Shown here: positions 57,123 to 64,000 of the stretch, piece by piece
Layout: the number at the start of each line of letters is the position of its first letter
Position numbering within the stretch: position 1 is the stretch's first letter
Assembly (NCBI GenBank): GCA_002682825.1
Contig: NOKP01000007.1
Location: 1,302,001 to 1,366,000 of the forward strand
Origin: Neonectria sp. B-13
Lineage: Eukaryota; Ascomycota; Sordariomycetes; Hypocreales; Nectriaceae
Direction: 5' to 3'
DNA: 64,000 nucleotides
Made by a program: the position numbers and the translations under genes
The notes under the pieces: generated by a model
Database searches by the model: none
Told to the model about the DNA's origin: nothing
Seen by the model: the letters and a program-made list of their open reading frames with translations, nothing else

Positions 57123-58115
57123 ATGAAATCAATCGCACTCTTCACAAGACCCTCAAGCCTCTTCTCCGTATCACCTCGTACATCCGCTCTTTTGCAACGT
57201 CCACTTTCGCTGGCTCGCACCATGTCCACCACCACCACGCTCACATCGCACAACATCCCGCTCAGCCTGCCCGATGGGCTCTCGCAGAACCAGCTCCTGG
57301 TCTTTAGGCCCTTCAATGTCAGAGATACTTGCCCTTGTGTGTATCTGCATAGAAAGAACCCACAAGCTAACCCCTGGCAGAATTGGATCGACACCTTGAC
57401 CAACTCGCTGCGCCTCCAGTCCAATGCGTCTCACCCGTTCCACGCAGACCCGTATGCCCTCCGCTCCATCACGATCCAGTCATATGATCGCTTCGGCGGC
57501 GGCCGTCTCGGCTTCGTCAAGCTCGCTGCCACCGTCTCCAACTCGGGTGGCGAGTCCTTGCCCGCCATCGCCCTCCTCCGCGGCCCCAGCGTCGCCATGC
57601 TGGTGATGCTCATCCCCGACGACGCCCCACCCGACTCGGACGAGCGCTACGTGGTCCTGACCGTCCAGCCCCGCATCGCAGCTGGAAGTCTGGGCTTTGT
57701 TGAGCTGCCTGCAGGCATGGTCGACGACGAGGGCAGCTTCAAGGGCGCCGCGGCCAAGGAGATAGAGGAGGAGCTTGGGGTGACGATCCAAGAGGAGGAA
57801 CTGACCTGTCTCAGCGAGCTTGCGGGCCTAGAAGATGAGGCTGGCGGCGAGGCCTTAGCCAAGGCCATGTTCCCCAGCGCCGGCGGCTGCGACGAGTACA
57901 TCACCATATTCAGCCACGAGCGACGGATCCCGCGGGACCAGCTGCGCGAGTGGAGCGGGCGTCTCACGGGCCTGAGGTCGCAAGGGGAGAAGATTACTCT
58001 AAAGGTGGTTCCTATGAAGGATGCCTGGAAGGCCGGCGCTCGCGATGCAAAGTGTCTCGCCGCCTTGGCTCTCTGGCAGGGACTCCAACAGGAAAAGAAG
58101 CTGTCATCGGCCTAG
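57123..58115 (+). CDS. Nudix hydrolase, ADP-sugar diphosphatase-like
   Basis: Two exons, 57123-57317 and 57381-58115, giving 309 residues. The 63-bp intron (GTCAGA, GCTAAC branch, GGCAG) is a multiple of three without a stop. It is proposed because splicing restores FRPFNNWIDTLTNSL, the usual family sequence. The domain shows SYDRFGGGRLGFVKL, VLTVQPRIAAGSLGFVELPAGMVDDEG and the Nudix helix AAAKEIEEELGV. In the Nudix consensus the Arg is replaced here by Lys. The motif GGCDEYITIF also appears in plant ADP-sugar diphosphatases of the NUDX14 type. These split ADP-glucose or ADP-ribose. The start at 57123 gives a Ser/Arg-rich possible mitochondrial presequence, and an earlier ATG at 57090 is the alternative. 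Its stop lies 49 bp from that of the next Nudix gene. Confidence 0.82.
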   Translation: MKSIALFTRPSSLFSVSPRTSALLQRPLSLARTMSTTTTLTSHNIPLSLPDGLSQNQLLVFRPFNVRDTCPCVYLHRKNPQANPWQNWIDTLTNSLRLQSNASHPFHADPYALRSITIQSYDRFGGGRLGFVKLAATVSNSGGESLPAIALLRGPSVAMLVMLIPDDAPPDSDERYVVLTVQPRIAAGSLGFVELPAGMVDDEGSFKGAAAKEIEEELGVTIQEEELTCLSELAGLEDEAGGEALAKAMFPSAGGCDEYITIFSHERRIPRDQLREWSGRLTGLRSQGEKITLKVVPMKDAWKAGARDAKCLAALALWQGLQQEKKLSSA

Positions 58116-58164
58116 CCTCGGTCTGTCTACTCGGTCTATCAATCCCGTCTCTAGTATGCGGACT

Positions 58165-58904
58165 CTACAGCTTCAACCGCTGGGCAATTAGGATTCCCTC
58201 CGCAAAGGTCCCAACGCGCGCGTCGATGGCGCAGCCCTCCGCCTCAAGCCTCTTGCACTCGTCCCACAGCTTCCCTAGCGGCACGGTGAAGACTTCGATG
58301 AACTCGTTCTCCTCTAGCTCGGGCTTCGGATTCTGGTTCTCGGGCAGCGACATGTCGATGGACACGTGCACCATGCGCAGGTTCGTGTTGCAGAAGCCCG
58401 GGTCGTTGTACATGATGGGCGACGACTCTGTCACCACGCCCACGTAGCCTGTCTCCTCTCTCAGCTCGCGCACCGCCGCCTGCTCGGCCGACTCGCCGGC
58501 GTCGACCAGGCCCGCGGGCACCTCGATTGTGATCTTGTCGATGGGCGGTCGGTACTGCTTCTGGAGGATGATTTCCTTGCCTGTGGGCTTGTCGAGGATG
58601 GCGAGGATGCCGACGCCGTCGATGTCACCGTCCTTGGGGCGGGTGCGGCGCTCTGCGGACTCCCATGTTCGCGAGACGCCGTTGGGGTCTTGGTAGATTG
58701 TCCTGTAGGAGAGGAGAGTTAGCAAGCGTGGACGACAAGGCCCAAGGGAGGATGGAGCTATGCTTACTTGACCAGCTTAGTCCATCGGGCCTCCTCCTCT
58801 GCCTAGGATCGAGTTTGGTTAGAACCGAGATCAACAAGCACCCTCAACATGAAAGCGCGTACCAATGGCCCAGTGGAAAGAATCTTTGAATCCGAAATCG
58901 ACAT
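58165..58904 (-). CDS. YSA1: ADP-ribose pyrophosphatase (Nudix, Ysa1 type)
   Basis: Three minus-strand exons: 58904-58863, 58802-58768 and 58702-58165, giving 204 residues. The introns are GTACGC...CCTAG and GTAAGC...TACAG. The joins yield MSISDSKILSTGPLAEEEARWTKLVKTIYQDPNG in three parts, matching the family start in which a conserved Trp-x-x-Leu helix precedes the substrate loop. The Nudix box runs GLVDAGESAEQAAVRELREETGY and is complete (G-x5-E-x7-RE-x2-EE-x-G). The upstream QYRPPIDKITIEVPAGLVD is typical of ADP-ribose enzymes. It hydrolyses ADP-ribose to AMP and ribose-5-phosphate and limits toxic ADP-ribose build-up. No presequence is seen, so it is probably cytosolic. The middle exon of only 35 bases is easily missed by gene finders. 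Confidence 0.92.
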
Positions 58905-59238
58905 GCTTGCTGTCTGTCGATGTTGCTTGAAGTGGAGTGGCATCGCCGCGTAGAGCAGCCGCGGACATACTACCCCGCCAGAGCTCGGTGAGGGGCAGCT
59001 GACTACGTCACCGAGTTGACTACCCTAGAGCTAGAGTCGAAGAACACCGAAATCTTCTCAACCTGTCTGCTCTTCATCTGATCGGGATGATGTGTTTACT
59101 CGGCGGATCTTTTCTATATATAGAAATCTTGAGCCGCATGAGAAACTTTTTCAAATTGTTCTTGTTTTCTCATACCATTGTAAATGCCAACTTGGTTCAA
59201 TACAGCAGAACTTTGCCTAAATGAGCCGCCTGTCAAGC
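58905..59238. other. Spacer: Ysa1 promoter and OPT 3' region
   Basis: 334 bp. It contains the 16-bp perfect palindrome TTTCTATATATAGAAA at 59111-59126, which may be part of an AT-rich 3' end signal of the transporter gene. Confidence 0.55.
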
Positions 59239-61647
59239 TCACCACGTCTTCGGTCCAAACGTTTCTCCTTCACCAACCGTCTTCAAAAGAGCAGCATAAC
59301 TCGCATCCATGGTGTTAAATACATCCACATTCCCCCACCACTGCGGAACCGTCACTCCAGGAAACGTAATCGCAAAGAAGACGATGATGGTACTGATGAT
59401 CAAGCCCGCATCCAACGCCGCCGCCGTGGTGTAAGCATACGTATTCCACCAGCCATTCCACTTGGTACGGATCCATTTGTTGACGATGAGACCCACGATA
59501 GCCCATGTCGAGAAGCTCAGTGGTGTTGCCGGAGGAAGCCAAGCCATGGCCCCTAGCATGACGGGACCGTGGAAGTGGCGGAAGAAGGAGAACTTGAGCA
59601 CCTTGGTGAGGACATACAGAACAATGGGAAACGCAGCACCGACGAGCCAGAACCAGTTGAAGGCGGAATACATGCCGCCTTCGCCAAACATGCGACGCGG
59701 GCCAATCACACCCCACACGATGCTGGACGAGAAGAAGGCCCGGCCGTTGGGACAGGTGAAGTTGTCTTTCTGCTCGTTGTCGCAGATGTCATCGATGTTG
59801 CTCAGCGTCCAGTTCATCACGGCGATCTGCACGAACGACGCCCATATGGTCGCTACCACCTGGCATGAGAAGGTGACCCGAGGTGGCACCTTCATGTAGT
59901 GCGCCATCTTCAGGTCGGCGCTGTAGGTCTGCGCCTGGCCGAGCGTGATTGTGCTGAAGACCTTGAAGATCATGATGCCGATCGGGCGTCCGGGGATCAT
60001 GAATCCGGCCAGGAACGGCGAGATGACGTTCAAGCTGAGCAGGATGTTGGAGACGGCGAGAATCATGGTCGTCGGGATTATGAAGACGAGCGCAATCACA
60101 ATGGCGACGAAGAAGGCCCACCACGGCAGCTGAGAGTTGTAGCCTTCAGTTGTGGCAAAGCCCAGCCCTATCGACACGAGGAACAGCACGGCGTACCACC
60201 AATCGGGTGCTTCGACGTAGTTTCTCATCAGCTTCATGTGGATATCTGGCTCCTGGTTGCGAGCCGCCCGGAACCGGTACCAGACCTCCTTGCCGTGGTA
60301 CAGCCCGACATGGACGAAGGCCGCGGTGAGCGCCGCGAACGAGAGGCCGTAGTTCAGCGCCAGAGTGGGGGACAGGAAGAGCGGCGAGTACTCCTTGTAC
60401 TTCTGGGCGTCGAAGGTGAAGCCGTCGCCGAGGATCTTGCTGACGTTGTAGTACCCCTGAGTGTTGTCGTACGTTTGCGACGTGACGATGGGGATGTACT
60501 CGGAGTATAGGGCGCCCGAGTATACAATTCCGATGGAAGAGATAATGACGAAGAAGAAGAGGCCGATGAGGGTGTTGACGTGGGAGTTTGTGGGGGCTAG
60601 GATGGGATCTTGCAGATAGGCCGTCACATAGGTCCAGTCAAACGTGATGGGGATCAGGGAGAGCCCGGTGAAGCCGCCGAAGAGTTGGTTCACGACGACA
60701 TTGTTTGGCTTGATCCACGTCGCAAACGCAAACACCGAAAGCCCCTGCCACAGCACCGCCGGGATCCAATAGTAGCAGAACATACCGGCTGTTACAATAG
60801 CAAACCAACGGTACCGGCTAATAACCCACCCATTGGAGTGGACGCCGTCGCTTTTGCTCCTGTCGTGCAAGGCGTAGAAGAGCGACGTGTTGGCGAACTG
60901 ACTCGGCCACATCATGGCGGCCGGCCAGATGAGGAAGCGCCGGAACAGGCCGGCCAGGGAGATGCCGATGAGCTGGGAGCTGAGAGTGAAGAGCAGCGCG
61001 AAGCCCCAGCCGAGGTTGAGGTTGTAGAAGGGCTTGCCCTGCAGCGCCAGCAGCGCGTTGGTGCTGTAGGTGTAGCTGATGGACACGTTGGACATGAGCG
61101 TGACGACGACGTGCTCCTTGATGGTGAAGGGGCCCGGGTTGAGCGTCCACCGCATGCCGAACGTGTTGAAGACTCGCGTGGGCATAATTCTTGCCCAGAG
61201 GCAGCCGAGGGGGTAGACGAGCAGCTGGACAACGAGGGCAGGGAAGTTGATGGCAGGGCTCCTACAACGAGACGTAAGCATATCATCTTGACTCGCGATA
61301 GGAAGAGGTTACCTCATGCTCAGGAACATGTTGAGAGCAGCGCCGATGGTAACAAAGAACATGCCCAAGACCCAGGCCCTGACCGTGTTGGCGACCTCCT
61401 TGCCGTCCACGTTGCGAACAGCCGCCCGGACCTCCTCATAGGGTGAGTCTTCGGAAAAAAGGCCGTCGGGCTGTGTGATCTCGGTGGCTTCGAAGTCTGC
61501 AGGATTCTTCCCGGGAGCCTCCATCTCGCCTTTGGAATCCCGGGGACTGGGCGTGGCCTCGGTTGGTGTTGAGCCCTTCTCGGGAACCTCAACGGGCTCG
61601 GCCGAGACCCCTTCTACGGTTTCGTGGCTTTTGAAAGGATTCTTCAT
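59239..61647 (-). CDS. Oligopeptide transporter (OPT family)
   Basis: Two minus-strand exons, 61647-61313 and 61261-59239, joined across a 51-bp intron (GTAACC...GTAG) in the first membrane region (NMFLSMR/SPAINFPALVV), giving 785 residues. The first in-frame ATG is 61647, since upstream in-frame codons are not ATG. The N-terminal 85 residues are hydrophilic (Pro/Glu/Ser-rich), then about 14-16 hydrophobic helices follow. Family marks include NPGPFTIKEHVVVTLMSN, FNLGWGFALLFTL-like NLNLGWGF, the GPRRMFGEGGMYSAFNWFW region and the final WWGN stretch. OPT proteins import small peptides or glutathione-like compounds with protons at the plasma membrane, and some act on vacuolar or metal-ligand substrates. 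Substrate is not readable here. The cytosolic N-terminal extension may be regulatory. The frame is intact. Confidence 0.9.
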
Positions 61648-62688
61648 ATTGAACCAAGGATTTGTTTTATATGACGACTTAGACACGGGCGAGAGATGTT
61701 GAGCCGCTGCGAATGAGGGGACCGCAACGGTTAAGTACACGGTCTCTCACCGCACCCATAGTGAGGAATATACGAGGCAAGCTCGATCAGCATGGTTCCC
61801 TCTCTGCGTATAGAAACCGTCAAATCCTATTCGTTGCTTGACGAAGGCGGCCACTCGCAACATTGCTCGAGGGCGGGATGTGGGAGGGTTGCAATCTACA
61901 ATGGGCCCTTCACGATAGGATCATGAGACCCAACCTCCCTGTCCCCAACGAAAGCCCACAGCCCGCGCAAACCTTCGGAATCAATTGAGTCCCCGGCACC
62001 CGGTTCACCACGTCCTTCATCCGCCCACGCGCGCCAAGCGAAGCCATAACCGGCATATGATGGACGGCCGTGGTGAGGGGAAGCCTGGCGACGAACAAAA
62101 GTACCCTGTCGACGCAATCAAGTCCGTATCTGCCAGCCGAAAGGGGCATGTTTGGTGAGGTCCCCACAGATAAGCGACGCAGAACTGATGCTATACACGC
62201 AGCCGGGTCTGAAGCTCGACTGGACGGGACATGTTTTACGAGCATGGTAGATATGCGTGGCGGTGGGAACAGTCCGGACGGACGGTTGACCATCGGGAAC
62301 GGCTTCCGACCCATCGGAGTGGCGTCTGGGGAAGACTCCACATCGGAGTTATTGAGCGTCGCCAGTCGGTGTTACATTGGCAAGTTTGCCGGAGGTGTTG
62401 CCGATATGGGTTGATAGCGTGTAGAGATAGGCAAACCTGGTGCATTATCGTGCATTGTTCTGGGACATCGGTATACATAGTGTCTTGTGACGTATTCGAA
62501 GCTGGTAGCAGCTACAGAGAACGTGGGAGATACCATGTAAGCGCAAGCAGATCCTGATTGAAGCCAAGCGAATGTATGTGTGATTTCTATCTAATATATC
62601 CAAGTATATATACAAAAAGGAGACTCTTCTCCAGTTGACGGCCGCACCTGGCTGTCCTACAGTTTGACTGTCCCACCAGTTGACTGTC
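61648..62688. other. Spacer: OPT promoter
   Basis: About 1 kb. No gene supported. A tandem repeat at its right end is listed separately. Confidence 0.5.
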
Positions 62689-62699
62689 CTACCAGTTGG
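62652..62699. repeat. Three tandem copies of a 16-bp unit across a stop codon
   Basis: Copies CTGTCCTACAGTTTGA (62652), CTGTCCCACCAGTTGA (62668) and CTGTCCTACCAGTTGG (62684) lie head to tail. The third copy includes the last codons and the stop codon of the GH16 gene on the minus strand. Confidence 0.9.
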
Positions 62700-63711
62700 C
62701 ACGACGCATCTTGTGGGAAGTCAAGCATCTAGCCTTGTTCGTAGAAGCATTGACCTGCACCGGTGTTCCAATCTCGGTCGACTCGTCGATGCTGCACACC
62801 TTCTGGCACGAACCCTGATCGGCAGCACCGTACAGAATCTCAATCCACTGGATCTGCTGGTAGGCAACGCCGCCCGCGGGCATCGTGCCGGTCCAGTCCT
62901 TGCCATTGCTCCAGGCGTTGAACATCAGCGCCGCAGGGTCCTTGGGCACCTGGAACGAGTTGACGGCCGTCTCCTGGCCGTCGACGCTCCAGACGGTCTG
63001 GTCGGCCGTCCAGTCCAGACGGTGCGTGGCCCACTGCGACCACTTGAGCCCGTCCTTGAGCGTGACTGTCTCGGAGGCGCCCTCGACCTCGCCGCCCTCG
63101 TCCGTGTACGAGGGCTGGTTGGTGTAGTGGATGACGTTGTCTGCGTCGTTGGTCAAGACCTCGATGTCGGCCTCCTGGACGTCGGCGAGCTGCTCGGCGC
63201 CGCGGTAGGTGAACATGGCGGTGCAGGCGCCCTCGGAGCCGACGGTGCGAGCGAACATGCGCATCGAGGCGTACTGGACCTGCTCGATGGTCTCGAACTC
63301 CGCGGCCGACTGGAAGCCGTCGTGGCGGGCGGTACGCATGCTCATGAAGGTGTCACTGGTAGGAGCGTCATCGGTGTTCTCCTGGATGTAGATGTTGTTG
63401 AACGAGTTCTGCATGGGGAAGTCCGGGTCCTCGTTGGACCACTGCTGCAGGCCCCAGGTCTGGCCAAACTCGGACTCGTAGTTGAAGTACGCGCTGGTGA
63501 AGTCGGCGTTGGCGTTGCCCTCGAGGCTGCTGATGAGGTCGGGGATACCGGCGTACTGCGACAGCGAGCGGAAGTCGAAGAACATGTGCTTGGCATAGTA
63601 GGTCGGCTTGGACCCGTTGCTCAGATAGCAGTCGCAGTCGCTGGCGGACGCTGCGAAGGCGACCGGCGCCGCAGCAAGAAGAGAAGCAAGAAGGGTCTTG
63701 GAAGAATACAT
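62689..63711 (-). CDS. Secreted GH16 glucanase-like protein
   Basis: A single exon of 340 residues from the ATG at 63711. A signal peptide (MYSSKTLLASLLAAAPVAFA) precedes CDCYLSNGSKPTYYAKHMFFDFRSL. The beta-jelly-roll of GH16 follows with the catalytic pattern E-x-D-x-E visible in EADIEVLTND. Further marks are GACTAMFTYRG, the aromatic substrate strand WSQWATHRLDWTADQTVWSVDG and FNAWSNGKDWTGTMPAGGVAYQQIQWIEILY. Two C-terminal cysteines (SCQKVC) probably pair. There is no GPI-anchor signal or Ser/Thr stalk. GH16 enzymes act on beta-glucans. This fungal subgroup is often annotated as a cell-wall or lignocellulose glucanase, with substrate unproven. Secretion is likely. The end of the gene lies in a tandem repeat, so the last few residues may vary between strains. 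Confidence 0.9.
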   Translation of the reverse strand: MYSSKTLLASLLAAAPVAFAASASDCDCYLSNGSKPTYYAKHMFFDFRSLSQYAGIPDLISSLEGNANADFTSAYFNYESEFGQTWGLQQWSNEDPDFPMQNSFNNIYIQENTDDAPTSDTFMSMRTARHDGFQSAAEFETIEQVQYASMRMFARTVGSEGACTAMFTYRGAEQLADVQEADIEVLTNDADNVIHYTNQPSYTDEGGEVEGASETVTLKDGLKWSQWATHRLDWTADQTVWSVDGQETAVNSFQVPKDPAALMFNAWSNGKDWTGTMPAGGVAYQQIQWIEILYGAADQGSCQKVCSIDESTEIGTPVQVNASTNKARCLTSHKMRRANW

Positions 63712-64000
63712 GATGTATAGCAACTCAGTTGATGGAACGAATGAATGTATGAATGAATGAATGGCTTGCTTGGTCTACATCTCTATTAGCATCGAGGACG
63801 TTCCGGCTTATATGTGTGCTATGCTCGTCGGGATGAGCATCCTTTCCCCTTCCCAATTAGACTTGAAGATTGTTTCCTTGCTAATAGGAGCATGGGCCAA
63901 GGAGATGGGATGGTATGTGGGGATGGTTGAGGAACATCCGTGGTGGATAGATGGATGAGGCGAAGCAAAACATCATGCCTGGTGGTGGTTCCTGAACGAA
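63712..64000. other. GH16 upstream region to window edge
   Basis: Leader and promoter of the GH16 gene. ATGA-type short repeats (GAATGAATGTATGAATGAATGAATGG) lie at 63738-63763. No gene supported. Confidence 0.5.

Noticed and set aside
62680..63720. 346-codon plus-strand open frame
   Set aside because: Antisense to the GH16 gene, which has a signal peptide and ExDxE motif. No domain is seen in the antisense product.

Overview
The window looks like nuclear DNA of a filamentous ascomycete (Pezizomycotina). A class such as Sordariomycetes, perhaps Hypocreales, is only an impression from protein style. The reasons are: genes split by short introns (53-124 bp, mostly GTAAGT-like donors and CTAAC-like branch sites), intergenic spacers of 0.3-3 kb, a 9.5-kDa complex I subunit, a Wbp1-type oligosaccharyltransferase subunit, an Isy1 splicing factor, a CysA-type serine acyltransferase and a vacuolar proteinase B. 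I saw no prokaryotic operon, CRISPR array, rRNA or tRNA gene, and no intact transposon. A run of exactly 100 N (21290-21389) marks an assembly gap inside a gene. All gene models below were spliced by hand from splice signals, reading frame and family resemblance; no database search was run.

Left part (1-16 kb). A partial AhpC/TSA-like redoxin gene runs in from the left edge and converges on a complete three-exon catechol O-methyltransferase. Next is a five-exon, disordered conserved fungal protein. Then comes about 7.4 kb with no gene I can support (6224-13600), a possible decayed gene (13599-14714) and a small 65-residue zinc-ribbon-like protein with a TATA box.

Middle part (16-31 kb). This holds a GH47 alpha-1,2-mannosidase (secretory N-glycan trimming), a three-exon fungal membrane protein, a PAF-acetylhydrolase-like lipase broken by the N gap, a 1043-residue disordered protein and a vacuolar subtilisin (proteinase B type).

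Right-middle (31-51 kb). A 2611-residue BEACH/WD40 trafficking protein is followed by the complex I 9.5-kDa subunit. That gene shares a divergent promoter region with the OST subunit Wbp1. A 15-bp minisatellite, the splicing factor Isy1 and a 780-residue proline/serine-rich protein come next.

Right part (51-64 kb). This holds the mitochondrial CysA-type serine O-acyltransferase, an uncharacterised three-exon protein, a glyoxalase-I-like protein with a signal peptide, two dissimilar Nudix hydrolases tail to tail, an OPT oligopeptide transporter and a secreted GH16 glucanase-like enzyme.

Most of the content is housekeeping: secretory glycosylation (GH47, Wbp1), vesicle traffic and vacuole (BEACH, proteinase B, OPT), nucleotide-sugar and ADP-ribose clean-up (two Nudix), sulfur amino acid synthesis, respiration and splicing. 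I found no convincing new multi-gene system. The most unusual signals are local: an ATG-only first exon, a splice-donor-like minisatellite, a possible 6-nt microexon, a tandem repeat across a stop codon and a large gene-empty block.
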